This document shows positions 1 through 8,159 of a DNA stretch of 64,000 nucleotides, piece after piece. Position numbers and translations under genes: made by a program. Origin of the DNA: Butyrivibrio sp. X503 (lineage in GTDB: Bacteria > Bacillota > Clostridia > Lachnospirales > Lachnospiraceae). Location of the stretch: positions 407,607-471,606 of the forward strand of contig NZ_RAIQ01000004.1 of NCBI RefSeq assembly GCF_003625475.1. The letters run 5' to 3'. The notes beneath the pieces are model-generated. The model saw nothing but the letters and a program-made list of their open reading frames with translations, ran no database searches and was not told the DNA's origin. The stretch's first letter is position 1; each line of letters starts with the position of its first letter.

Positions 1-621
1 TTCGTCTTCGGATTTGCGATTCTTTTCCGCTTCAATGATGGACTTGTCTTTGGTGTCTTCACCGGTAAGCTCCATGATATCGTTGATTGCAAAGCGCCTG
101 AACATATCTTTGTGTTTTTCGTTCTGAAGATATGTGTTAATAAGATGAAGTGTGTCACCGAGATTAAGATATGCGCCGTGAAGGAAGGATTCCATATCGA
201 GGATATCCTCTTTTTGCGCTTCATTACTATCATCCCAGGTAAGCTCACGGTTTACGAGTTCTTCCTCGCTCTCGGCGTTATTCTTTTGCCACTCCATGAT
301 GTACCACTTCCAGATCTGGAGGCGCTTCCTGTTGACGTCCTCATCGCTAAGCTCAGACATTTTCTGAACCGCATGCCTTGTGCCGCGGGCAACAAGTGCA
401 TCCGTAGTTTTGTTTATATCGTATGTCCTGCTGAAGACAATCTTCTTTTTCTCAAGATTTTCTATGGAAAGTCCCATAGTATCTCCCGACAGGCTGCTAA
501 GATACAGAACATAGTCTCCGTGGCGCGCAATAACTACAGGTCTTTTGCGGATAACATCTCTAAACTCCATAAAAGACCTCAGAACATCGTCATTTTGAAT
601 GTAACGAAAGGTTCTGCTCAT
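1..621 (-). CDS. Hypothetical protein, 3' end outside window
   Basis: An open frame of 207 codons runs from an ATG at 619-621 to the left edge without a stop, so the C-terminus lies outside the window. The ribosome site GGAGG sits four to five bases before this ATG, in the short gap after the upstream gene, so it is probably co-transcribed with the PAS-GGDEF-EAL gene 9 bases upstream. The N-terminus begins MSRTFRYIQNDD and the visible part is soluble, charged and probably helical, with no signal peptide or membrane segment. I do not recognise the family. Its place in an operon of c-di-GMP-type proteins hints at a signalling role, but that is only context. Confidence 0.8.
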   Translation of the reverse strand, partial: MSRTFRYIQNDDVLRSFMEFRDVIRKRPVVIARHGDYVLYLSSLSGDTMGLSIENLEKKKIVFSRTYDINKTTDALVARGTRHAVQKMSELSDEDVNRKRLQIWKWYIMEWQKNNAESEEELVNRELTWDDSNEAQKEDILDMESFLHGAYLNLGDTLHLINTYLQNEKHKDMFRRFAINDIMELTGEDTKDKSIIEAEKNRKSEDE

Positions 622-630
622 ATTGCCTCC

Positions 631-2274
631 TTAGAGGTATTTTTTCTTAAAGTCCTCAATCCTGCAGGGATGTCCGTAAAAGAATCCCATAAGATCGGAA
701 ATAGGATATTGCCTTGCAAGTTCCGCCGTTCCGGCATCCTCAACACCTGTAAAGCACGTTCTTATACCAAGCCTGTGTGAAAAAGAGGTAACGGCTTCAA
801 CCATGTACTTGTTTGTAAGGTTATCTTCCATTCCGCCTGTAAGCGAAGGCACAAGACTTATGAAATCAATCGGCATATGGCTTACAAGGTCAAGTGACGC
901 AAAGTCCGAAACATCGAGACCTATCTTGAGTCCGCATGATTTAAGGAATTCCACCTGGCTCTTTAAATGCTCGATAGAAAGCTGTCTGCAGCTCTGTGTA
1001 AGCTGCAAGCAAAGAGCCGTTGCGGGATAACCCGTCTTTCTCATTATCTCCAAAAGAGTCGTCCTAAACTCGGATTTTTCAAGCTGCATATAAGCAAGGT
1101 TTACGCTTAAATAAAAATCTCTTCTCTCCTGTCTTATCGGCATCGCATCGACCAGCGCCGTTTCAAGTATCCAGTTGCCGAGCGAATAGAATACCGGATC
1201 CTGTTCAAGCCATGGAACAAACTCTGATGGCGATACATCTCCGTAAGGCTCTTTTTCCCATCTGACAAAAACTTCCATTCCTACAAGATTGCCGTTTGCC
1301 GCTGAAAAAATAGGCTGATACTCAAGATGGAAACCTTCAAATCCGTTGATCACACAGTTTCTGACTTCATTAACGAGCTCTATGCTACTGTTGTTGTTCT
1401 CTGCATGATCGTTGTGAAAAATAATAAGGTTGCCGTGCTTCTGCGTCTTGGAGTAATCAAGCGCGTACTTGGCGCTTGTGTATATCGAATGCTCATCGAC
1501 ATCAAGATCTGTCGCAACGACTAGTCCGCCACCCATTTCAGCTTTAACTGTCTTACCGTCGATCGAAAGCCCTTCTCTGGTAAATGCCCTCATACGACCG
1601 TATAGCTTTTTGATATCATCGAGTTTCATGCTCGGAGTTATAAGAGCGATTATAGTACCCTCGCCTCTGTAGGCCTTTCCGTCGGGCCCGCCCTCGCTTT
1701 GCAGTTTCTCGGCGACAGCCTTTAGTAAGCTGTTTCCCGTCATATATCCGTAGCGTCTGTTGATCTCACCGAAATCTATAACGTTGACCATGAGTATCGA
1801 ATACTCTTTTCCCTCAGTCTTAAGACTTCTCATATAGTTGAGCATCTCAAACTGGTTGGGCAAAAGAGTTATCGGATCGTTGTTGTCCACGATACCCTTA
1901 TTGATAATCGAGCATGCGTAAAAAACCGGCTTGTCCGAATAGTCTTTTATCACGACTCCTCTACATGAGCAAACGACAAATTCCCCGTTCTTATTCCTTG
2001 CTCTGTATTCGAAGTTAGGATCCAGCTTATCTCCTGCATATACGCGCTGAATGTATTCGGCATACTTATCCCTGTCATCGGGATGAATCCTCATCTCCCA
2101 GACCGATTCCGCATTAAAAATATATTCCCCGGATAGTCCGAAATAGTCCACTGCATTGAGCGACCATCTCGAAATATTTTTTTCCATGTCGTGTACATAG
2201 ACATAACGGCTTCTCGATGTTACCGCAAAGGTATCGAAAATCCTATTGATTAAATCGTAAGTTCCTCCCGCCAT
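631..2274 (-). CDS. PAS-GGDEF-EAL protein with degenerate catalytic motifs
   Basis: This 547-residue soluble protein has a PAS fold (about 20-115, with HPDDRDKY and a PAC-like end), a GGDEF-type domain (about 130-285) and an EAL-type domain (about 300-547). All signature motifs are altered. GGDEF is replaced by GEGTI, EAL by MEV (in GMEVFVRW), the ELTES motif by QLTQS, the metal-binding DDFG by DVSDF, and the late EGVE motif by TGVED. The protein is therefore unlikely to make or hydrolyse c-di-GMP and may act as a binding or adaptor protein, possibly sensing a ligand through PAS. The start is supported by GAGGAATT upstream. An intact GGDEF gene lies 32 bases upstream on the same strand. Confidence 0.85.
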   Translation of the reverse strand: MAGGTYDLINRIFDTFAVTSRSRYVYVHDMEKNISRWSLNAVDYFGLSGEYIFNAESVWEMRIHPDDRDKYAEYIQRVYAGDKLDPNFEYRARNKNGEFVVCSCRGVVIKDYSDKPVFYACSIINKGIVDNNDPITLLPNQFEMLNYMRSLKTEGKEYSILMVNVIDFGEINRRYGYMTGNSLLKAVAEKLQSEGGPDGKAYRGEGTIIALITPSMKLDDIKKLYGRMRAFTREGLSIDGKTVKAEMGGGLVVATDLDVDEHSIYTSAKYALDYSKTQKHGNLIIFHNDHAENNNSSIELVNEVRNCVINGFEGFHLEYQPIFSAANGNLVGMEVFVRWEKEPYGDVSPSEFVPWLEQDPVFYSLGNWILETALVDAMPIRQERRDFYLSVNLAYMQLEKSEFRTTLLEIMRKTGYPATALCLQLTQSCRQLSIEHLKSQVEFLKSCGLKIGLDVSDFASLDLVSHMPIDFISLVPSLTGGMEDNLTNKYMVEAVTSFSHRLGIRTCFTGVEDAGTAELARQYPISDLMGFFYGHPCRIEDFKKKYL

Positions 2275-2306
2275 ATTCTGTAATTCCTCTTATTCTGCGT
2301 GTTTTA

Positions 2307-3680
2307 TTATCTGTCGAATTTAACCGACTTATCGCCCCTTACAAAACGCCTTGCCTTTATTAGTCTCTTGTTTGAATACATTGCATCGTCGGCTTTTTTG
2401 ACAATGTCCTCTATATTGACGCCGTCGTCCGGGAATCTTGCAAATCCCGCACTTATCATCACTTTAAGCGTTATATCCCCGACTGTTACGTCTCGTGCGA
2501 CGTTGGTCCTTATTCTTGCTATGACATCTTCATAGAAAAATCTGTCGTGCTTGCCGTGAATTACTACGACAAATTCATCTCCGCCTATTCTAAACGCAAT
2601 GTCTTTTTCCCTGATGCTGTTAAGAAGTCTCTTGGCCACAACGTTGAGGAGCTCATCTCCAACCTCATGACCGTATGTGTCGTTGACCATTTTAAAATCA
2701 TTCAGATCTATGTAGATAATACCGAACGGACTCTTTTTCTTAATGAGATCATCGGTATGTTCCTTGTAGCTTCTGGGATTATGCAGGTTGGTAAGCGCGT
2801 CGGTATACGACAACACCGCAAGCTCTCCCGCATTTTCCTTTACGGACATATATGACGAAACCGCAATCGATGTAAGTATGCTAAAGATAAGGCCGATCAG
2901 GAATGCAATAATTATCTCCTTAAGGTCCATCCAGTTCCCCACAGGCGAGATCATAAGTGTCCAGAAGCCGCCGCCAACGGTACTGATCATTGACGAGATC
3001 GGAGCCGCAAGCTCTTTTTCCGAATACTCCATAATTATGCGCTCATCGCCTGTCAGCATGTTGTTGCCGATAAGCTTGTATTCATAGCCCTCGTCCGCGA
3101 GAGCTTTAATATTTACTTCCGATAAAAAGTCGGACAGACCGAGCGTTATCGAAGCAAATCCCCAGAAATTGTCTGCATTCTTTTCGCCAAGATAAACGGG
3201 GCGCCTTATAATAACGCCGTAGCTTCCGTCTGATAACGTAACGGGCGCAAGTATCACGGAAAGGCCGGTTTTCATGCTGTTTTCCGCGTACACCCCTTCG
3301 ACGGAATCCTCAAAAAGATTCTTTCTCTCGGCTATGCCGTTGTCCAAGGGATACATGTAGCTAATTACCCCGTTGGGAGCAAGTGAAACGCTTATAACAT
3401 CAATATAATCATTAAAAAGAGCTTCTCCCATCGTCTGAAACTCTTGCTGAGTGAGATTTCCGTCTTCATTGGCAATCTCTATCTCAAATATCCTTGTGAT
3501 ATAATCTCTTGATTCAATCTCAGCCTCAATCCTTTCGCTGATTGAATCGGCTATAAACTGCGCCTTTTCTCTCCTTGAAGCGGTCGCTCTTGTCAGATAA
3601 AAGAATGATATGAAGGTTGTAATGATAAGTGTCACGATGAAAGTTATCGTACCTATCTTTTTGATCTTTCTTTTTCCCAT
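2307..3680 (-). CDS. Membrane diguanylate cyclase (GGDEF)
   Basis: The protein probably makes c-di-GMP from two GTP at the membrane. It has a membrane helix at about 10-30, an extracytoplasmic sensor region of about 210 residues resembling CHASE-type domains, a second helix near 255-278, and a C-terminal GGDEF domain. The active motif GGDEF is intact (366-370) and an inhibitory-site motif REKD lies exactly five residues before it, so product inhibition is expected. I chose the ATG at 3678-3680 because a GAGG site lies six bases before it; an in-frame ATG six bases earlier touches the GAGG with no spacing. The degenerate PAS-GGDEF-EAL gene follows and may read the signal this enzyme makes. Confidence 0.88.
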   Translation of the reverse strand: MGKRKIKKIGTITFIVTLIITTFISFFYLTRATASRREKAQFIADSISERIEAEIESRDYITRIFEIEIANEDGNLTQQEFQTMGEALFNDYIDVISVSLAPNGVISYMYPLDNGIAERKNLFEDSVEGVYAENSMKTGLSVILAPVTLSDGSYGVIIRRPVYLGEKNADNFWGFASITLGLSDFLSEVNIKALADEGYEYKLIGNNMLTGDERIIMEYSEKELAAPISSMISTVGGGFWTLMISPVGNWMDLKEIIIAFLIGLIFSILTSIAVSSYMSVKENAGELAVLSYTDALTNLHNPRSYKEHTDDLIKKKSPFGIIYIDLNDFKMVNDTYGHEVGDELLNVVAKRLLNSIREKDIAFRIGGDEFVVVIHGKHDRFFYEDVIARIRTNVARDVTVGDITLKVMISAGFARFPDDGVNIEDIVKKADDAMYSNKRLIKARRFVRGDKSVKFDR

Positions 3681-3738
3681 ATACATCCTCAGTTATTTAA
3701 AATTGGCAATACTTAGATTAATTATATCATAATATGAA

Positions 3739-3775
3739 AAAGGATATTACGGGGGTTTGCCTCGTAATATCCTTT
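3739..3775 (-). terminator. Intrinsic terminator after leuS
   Basis: A 13-base perfect stem (3739-3751 with 3763-3775) is followed, on the minus strand, by a T-rich run. It lies 20 bases past the leuS stop. Confidence 0.8.
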
Positions 3776-3794
3776 GAATACTTTAAGCGGATTC

Positions 3795-6224
3795 TTATCG
3801 AATTACTATATTCACGATCCTGCCGGGAACATAGATCTCTTTTACGATAGTCTTGCCATCAAGCTTGTCAGCGATGAGCTCTTTACCCTTGGCGATAACT
3901 TCGTCTTTGGGATCTTCCTTGCCGATAGCAAGTGTGGCCTTAACCTTACCGTTGATCTGAACTGCGATCTCTACTGTGTCTTCTACGCACTTAGACTCAT
4001 CAAATGTGGGCCAAGGCTCGAAGGCAATAGTATTGTCGTGTCCAAGCTTCTGCCAGATCTCTTCACCAACGTGAGGGCAGATGCATGACAACATCTTAAT
4101 AAAGTTCTCGGCATACTCTCTTGGGCACTTTCCTTCCTTGTATACCGCATTAACAAAGATCATCATCTGAGCTATGGCTGTATTAAAGCCAAGTGCCTCG
4201 AAATCACCTGTGACCTTCTTAACTGTCTGATGATAAACTTTCTCAAGATTGCCGTTGTTGTCATCAGTGATGTTTGCAGGCTCTGTAAAGAAAGTAAATA
4301 CGCGGTTGATAAACTTTCTTGCGCCTGTAACGGCTGCGGAGTTCCAAGGCTTAGATACTTCCAAAGGTCCCATGAACATCTCATACAGGCGAAGCGTATC
4401 AGCTCCATACTCGTTTACAATATCGCTGGGGTTAACAACAAACTCAGGGAATCTCTTACCCATCTTGATACCGTTCTCACCAAGGATCATTCCCTGATGA
4501 ACAAGCTTCTTGAAAGGCTCTTTTACCGGTGAAAGGCCTTTGTTATAAAGGAAACGGTTCCAGATACGTGAGTACATAAGGTGTCCTACAGCGTGCTCGG
4601 GACCGCCGATGTAAAGATCAACCGGCATCCAGTGCTTAAGGAGTTCCTGATTGGCAAACTCTTTATCGTTATCGGGATCGATATATCTGAAATAGTACCA
4701 GGAAGAACCTGCGGAACCGGGCATGGTTGATGTCTCTCTTGTTCCCTTAAGTCCGTTCTTGTCATATGCTTTCCACTCTGTTGCGTTCTCTAAAGGCGCC
4801 TTGCCTCCGCGTCCCTTGTAATCCTCAAGCTCGGGAAGAACAACGGGAAGCTCGCTGTCATCAAGGAAAACAATGCTTCCGTCTTCTTTGTATACGCAGG
4901 GAACGGGCTCGCCCCAATAACGCTGTCTTGCGAAGATCCACTCACGGAAGTGATAGTTGACCTTCTCTCTTGCAACGCCCATATCTACGAGCTTCTTGGT
5001 GATGGCTTTCTTGGCATCTTCTACAGTCATTCCGTCGAACTCTTCGGAATTCATAAGGATGCAGCCCTTGCCGAGATAATCCTGCTTCTCAAATGCATGT
5101 CCTGAAACATCGACTGTTCCTTCTGTATTGTTGATGACCTGAATAAGCGGAAGTCCGTGAACCTCAGCATACTCAAAGTCTCTCTGATCATGTGTGGGTA
5201 CGGCCATAACGGCACCTGTACCGTAGCTTGCAAGAACGAAGTCACCGATAAACAAAGGCACTTCCTTGCCGTTTACGGGGTTGATCGCATAGATTCCCTT
5301 AAGAGGGCATCCTGACTTGGTCTTGTTAAGATCTGTACGATCAAGATCGTTCTTTTTAAGTGTCTCATTTATATATGCCTGAACCTCGTCTAGATTCTCA
5401 ACGCGGTCCAAAAGTCCCTTAACGATCTCTCCGTCGGGAGCAAGTACCATAAAGGTAATACCGTAGATGGTCTCGATACATGTCGTGAAGATTGAGAACT
5501 CTCCGCCGCCTACGATCTTGAAATCAACCTCAACACCGGTTGACTTACCGATCCAGTTACGCTGGATCTCCTTGGTTGACTCGGGCCAGTCAATCTCATT
5601 AAGTCCGTCAAGAAGCTCCTCAGCGAAAGCCTGCTGATCGATAACCCACTGCTTCATCATCTTTTTAACAACGGGATATCCGCCACGCTCTGATTTACCG
5701 TCGATTACCTCATCGTTGGAAAGAACCGTTCCCAGCTCCTCGCACCAGTTAACGGGCATATCGATGTGCTTGGCATAACCGTCTTCATACAATTTCTTAA
5801 AGATCCACTGTGTCCACTTGTAGAACTTGGGATCGCTTGTTGCTACCATCTTGGACCAGTCATAGTCAAATCCAAGCTCCTTGAGCTGCTTGGAAAAAGT
5901 CTCTATATTCTTCTCTGTGAATCCGGCAGGATGGTTACCTGTTGTAACCGCATACTGCTCAGCAGGAAGACCGAATGAATCGTATCCCATGGGATGCAAT
6001 ACGTTATATCCCTGCATTCTCTTCATACGTGACATGATATCTGTAGCCGTATATCCTTCGGGATGTCCTGCGTGAAGACCTACACCTGACGGATAAGGGA
6101 ACATATCAAGGGCATAATATTTGGGCTTGGAAAAATCCCAAACGTCTGTCTTAAATGTCTGGTTCTCTTCCCAATATTTCTGCCATTTACTTTCTATTGC
6201 GTGATGATTGTATACTTCTGACAT
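3795..6224 (-). CDS. leuS: Leucyl-tRNA synthetase
   Basis: This 809-residue class I aminoacyl-tRNA synthetase charges tRNA-Leu. The HIGH motif appears as HAGH in PYPSGVGLHAGHPEGY near residue 45, and the editing (CP1) domain follows with the expected GTGAVMAVPTHDQRD segment. The KMSKS loop reads KMGKR, a variant I recall from clostridial LeuRS. Length is normal for the bacterial type. I start at the ATG at 6222-6224 (MSEVYNHH), with GGAGGAG about 12 bases upstream; a TTG in frame further upstream overlaps that ribosome site and is unlikely. No T-box was found in the leader, which instead holds a dispersed structured repeat. Confidence 0.97.
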   Translation of the reverse strand: MSEVYNHHAIESKWQKYWEENQTFKTDVWDFSKPKYYALDMFPYPSGVGLHAGHPEGYTATDIMSRMKRMQGYNVLHPMGYDSFGLPAEQYAVTTGNHPAGFTEKNIETFSKQLKELGFDYDWSKMVATSDPKFYKWTQWIFKKLYEDGYAKHIDMPVNWCEELGTVLSNDEVIDGKSERGGYPVVKKMMKQWVIDQQAFAEELLDGLNEIDWPESTKEIQRNWIGKSTGVEVDFKIVGGGEFSIFTTCIETIYGITFMVLAPDGEIVKGLLDRVENLDEVQAYINETLKKNDLDRTDLNKTKSGCPLKGIYAINPVNGKEVPLFIGDFVLASYGTGAVMAVPTHDQRDFEYAEVHGLPLIQVINNTEGTVDVSGHAFEKQDYLGKGCILMNSEEFDGMTVEDAKKAITKKLVDMGVAREKVNYHFREWIFARQRYWGEPVPCVYKEDGSIVFLDDSELPVVLPELEDYKGRGGKAPLENATEWKAYDKNGLKGTRETSTMPGSAGSSWYYFRYIDPDNDKEFANQELLKHWMPVDLYIGGPEHAVGHLMYSRIWNRFLYNKGLSPVKEPFKKLVHQGMILGENGIKMGKRFPEFVVNPSDIVNEYGADTLRLYEMFMGPLEVSKPWNSAAVTGARKFINRVFTFFTEPANITDDNNGNLEKVYHQTVKKVTGDFEALGFNTAIAQMMIFVNAVYKEGKCPREYAENFIKMLSCICPHVGEEIWQKLGHDNTIAFEPWPTFDESKCVEDTVEIAVQINGKVKATLAIGKEDPKDEVIAKGKELIADKLDGKTIVKEIYVPGRIVNIVIR

Positions 6225-6268
6225 GAGATACTTTTTCTCCTCCAATTATTATGATGACAGGGTAAAAA

Positions 6269-6397
6269 GGTCATAATGCGTTCATGCTTGCATGATAAGC
6301 GTTATGACTTTGAGACCCGCAAAACATGAGGAAGTAGCATTTGTGCGGATTCCGAATGTTTTAGAATTGCGAGAGTTACTTGTAACGAAGCAATTCG
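6269..6397 (+). repeat. Dispersed structured intergenic repeat, copy A
   Basis: This roughly 130-base element lies between the flavodoxin and leuS genes and matches, in inverted orientation, the element at 10200-10347. Shared blocks include CATGCTTGCATG, ACATGAGGAA, CCGAATGTTT and AGAATTGCG. It can fold into consecutive hairpins: GTCATAA with TTATGAC, AACAT..GGAA with TTCC..ATGTT, and GAATTGC with GCAATTC enclosing GTTAC/GTAAC. Several stems keep pairing in the other copy despite different bases. Function is unknown. Confidence 0.75.
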
Positions 6398-6493
6398 TGT
6401 CATCAGTCAGGGGCATAATGAAATTTTGCCCCTGACCTCATTATTATTACCTCAAAATTTTACCACACGCGGGACTGTTGTCAAATAATAAGA

Positions 6494-6513
6494 GCTGCCG
6501 TTTTTTCGGCAGC
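6494..6513 (-). terminator. Probable terminator after flavodoxin gene
   Basis: GCTGCCG and CGGCAGC form a 7-base stem around a six-base loop, followed on the minus strand by a T-rich but interrupted tail. It is 20 bases past the flavodoxin stop. Confidence 0.6.
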
Positions 6514-6533
6514 CCTAACGCTCATCATAAAAC

Positions 6534-7016
6534 TTACTGTATATATTTATTAGCCCAGTTTTTAAGCTCATCGCGGGAAATTCCCACATTGAACTTCCTT
6601 CCTCCGTCGAAATGGATACGTGTATATGTATTCTGGAGGTCTTTTACGCTCTTATCGATATCGGTTCCTCCGGAAGTAGCAAAAAGAACTACATGCTTAC
6701 CGGAAAACTCGTATTCCTCAAGGAATGAGTTGATGATATGAGGTGCCGTGTACCACCAGATCGGAAAGCCGATAAAAACGACATCCGCGCCTTCAACGCT
6801 GGCATTGCCGTCCGCAAGTTCCGGGCGCGATGTTATATCTTTCATCTCAATGCTGCTTCTTGAAAACTCATTCTGCCAGTTAAGATCCTCAGAAGTATAT
6901 CTGTTCTTGGGCGCTATCTCATAGATATCCGCACCGATCTCCGCCGCCAACTGATTGGCGATGCTGGCAGTTACTCCGCTTGCTGAAAAGTACGCAACCA
7001 ATATTTTTTTGCTCAT
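6534..7016 (-). CDS. Flavodoxin
   Basis: This 160-residue protein is a short-chain flavodoxin, an FMN-binding electron carrier or small NAD(P)H-type oxidoreductase of the cytoplasm. The N-terminal strand and phosphate loop read ILVAYFSASGVTASIA, matching the S/T-x-T/S-G-x-T FMN-phosphate loop. The segments GFPIWWYTAPHIINSFLEEY and VVLFATSGGT match the aromatic isoalloxazine loop and the following strand of the flavodoxin_4 type. The start has GAGGGGG upstream. It is 25 bases downstream of a small unknown gene and probably in the same transcript. The physiological partner cannot be told from context. Confidence 0.9.
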   Translation of the reverse strand: MSKKILVAYFSASGVTASIANQLAAEIGADIYEIAPKNRYTSEDLNWQNEFSRSSIEMKDITSRPELADGNASVEGADVVFIGFPIWWYTAPHIINSFLEEYEFSGKHVVLFATSGGTDIDKSVKDLQNTYTRIHFDGGRKFNVGISRDELKNWANKYIQ

Positions 7017-7041
7017 CTGAACCCCCTCGTGTTTTTATTGG

Positions 7042-7341
7042 TTAAACAGGTTTGATAACAAGTCTCTGCGGCTCTACGTGCCTTGACTCGCCTTTTCTTC
7101 CGCGGCAGACAATGCCCTGCTCGATATTTATGAGCTCGACACGCTCCTTCATGGCTTCCATTATCTGCTTTACGGCGTTCTCATAGTCCTTCGGATCCAT
7201 GGGAACAACATAGTCGTGATTGAGATGCTCGGTTGATATTACCGCCGATCTGTATCTCGTATCATACCTGATTCCGTAGAAAGTACACACTTCCGTGTTG
7301 AGAGTTCCGTTACTGTCACTACATTGCATCGCTATATACAT
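7042..7341 (-). CDS. Small conserved-looking hypothetical protein
   Basis: This 99-residue soluble protein begins MYIAMQCSDSNG and ends RHVEPQRLVIKPV. I do not recognise a family. The start is set by GGAGGG seven bases before the ATG at 7339-7341; an upstream TTG overlaps that ribosome site. It has no signal peptide or membrane helix and a charged helical middle (PKDYENAVKQIMEAMKERVE). It precedes the flavodoxin gene by 25 bases and probably forms an operon with it. Confidence 0.8.
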   Translation of the reverse strand: MYIAMQCSDSNGTLNTEVCTFYGIRYDTRYRSAVISTEHLNHDYVVPMDPKDYENAVKQIMEAMKERVELINIEQGIVCRGRKGESRHVEPQRLVIKPV

Positions 7342-7468
7342 GATGTCACCCTCCAACTAAACAGACTAGTGAAAAACAATAAACATTTATACAATTTAAT
7401 GATAATACATTTTAATAAAATATGCTACATTTTCACACAAAACAAGCTTTTTGAGCGCTTTTTAAGTC

Positions 7469-7497
7469 AAAAAAATCCCGGCAGTATTCCTGCCGGG
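7469..7497 (-). terminator. Strong intrinsic terminator after FliM-like mini gene
   Basis: CCCGGCAG and CTGCCGGG pair around a five-base loop, followed on the minus strand by a run of seven T. Confidence 0.88.
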
Positions 7498-7542
7498 TTG
7501 ATCTTTTACCAATTCACCTTATTAAATCGGTGCATCATGCAC

Positions 7543-7749
7543 TTACTTACCCATAGATGCGATAAGAGCATCTATCTCTGCCTGGGACAACATTTTTCCC
7601 GAGTCTGCCGGAGATGCTGCCGCCGGTGTCGCAGAAGCTGCAGCTGCTGCAGGATTTGCGGCCATTCCCCCGCCGCCTTGCTGAGGTGATTTACCCATTA
7701 TACTTGCAAGCAAAGCTTGCTGTTCTGCATTAAGCCCGTTAGAATCCAT
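7543..7749 (-). CDS. 68-residue protein with FliM/FliY-like N-terminal motif
   Basis: The protein begins MDSNGLNAEQQALLASIMGK, continues through a low-complexity Gly/Ala/Pro linker and ends MLSQAEIDALIASMGK. The last segment closely resembles the LSQxEIDALL peptide at the N-terminus of the flagellar switch proteins FliM and FliY, which binds phosphorylated CheY. The N-terminal end repeats a similar helical pattern (ALLASIMGK against ALIASMGK). No switch-protein body is attached and no other flagellar gene is nearby. The gene has its own promoter (7824-7852), a GAGGGG ribosome site seven bases before the chosen ATG and a strong terminator, so it is very likely real. A role in binding a CheY-like protein is inference. 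Confidence 0.8.
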   Translation of the reverse strand: MDSNGLNAEQQALLASIMGKSPQQGGGGMAANPAAAAASATPAAASPADSGKMLSQAEIDALIASMGK

Positions 7750-7823
7750 ATGGAGACCCCTCATTCATAGATTGTTACTTTTTTGACTATCATACTTACG
7801 CACATAGTTCTGAATATATGTAT

Positions 7824-7852
7824 ATTGTATTTTAGTAAAAAAAATACGTCAA
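7824..7852 (-). promoter_or_regulatory. Sigma-A type promoter for the FliM-like mini gene
   Basis: On the minus strand TTGACG (7847-7852) and TACAAT (7824-7829) are separated by exactly 17 bases, about 75 bases before the start codon. Confidence 0.72.
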
Positions 7853-7854
7853 AT

Positions 7855-7884
7855 AAATAGTTTATAAACTAATATAAACTATTT
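7855..7884. repeat. AT-rich perfect inverted repeat
   Basis: AAATAGTTTATA and TATAAACTATTT form a 12-base perfect stem around six bases, directly upstream of the -35 box of the promoter at 7824-7852. It could be an operator or simply an AT-rich hairpin. Confidence 0.55.
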
Positions 7885-7978
7885 ATGACCGGGGTTCAGT
7901 AAAGTAGCACCGTTCTAACGTTTCTTTTTTATTCAGGCAACGTTTCTGTTTTCCTTACCGGTTATGATACCTGCTTTT

Positions 7979-8143
7979 TCAAAATGCTTCTTTATCAAGA
8001 AAGCCCATCTGTATTCCGGGAAAAAGATTATAATTTGTAATAACTCCTTTTCCGGGGCAACCGTAATCAATTACCATTTTTTCTTTTTTATTTTCTATTA
8101 CAGTAGCCTTATTTCCATACCACTCGTGCTTATAATTATCCAT
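7979..8143 (-). pseudogene. Fragment of an AraC-type regulator N-terminus
   Basis: A 54-codon frame starts at an ATG at 8141-8143 and encodes a segment KMVIDYGCPGKGVITNYNLF followed by PGIQMGFLD before stopping. From memory this resembles the first strand of Firmicute AraC-family regulators, whose N-termini often read G-x-G-x-(M/I)-T-x-Y-x-(L/V)-F-P-G-I. The rest of the effector domain and the helix-turn-helix domain are missing. A second frame continues past the stop for about 20 codons, which suggests a frameshift or deletion. It lies 16 bases past a thioesterase remnant. The family call is tentative. Confidence 0.45.
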
Positions 8144-8159
8144 GATTATCCCTTAAAGA

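Noticed and set aside
112..780. 222-codon plus-strand frame at the left edge
   Set aside because: It lies opposite two minus-strand genes with good ribosome sites and coding features; its translation has no domain-like pattern.
6246..6533. T-box or other riboswitch before leuS
   Set aside because: No GGTGGnACCGCG sequence or specifier pattern on the minus strand; the region is explained by the dispersed repeat and a terminator.
7885..7920. Shared words CCGGGG, AGTAAAG and TAGCACC with 61740-61785
   Set aside because: The matches are short, in different arrangement, and too few to claim a repeat family.
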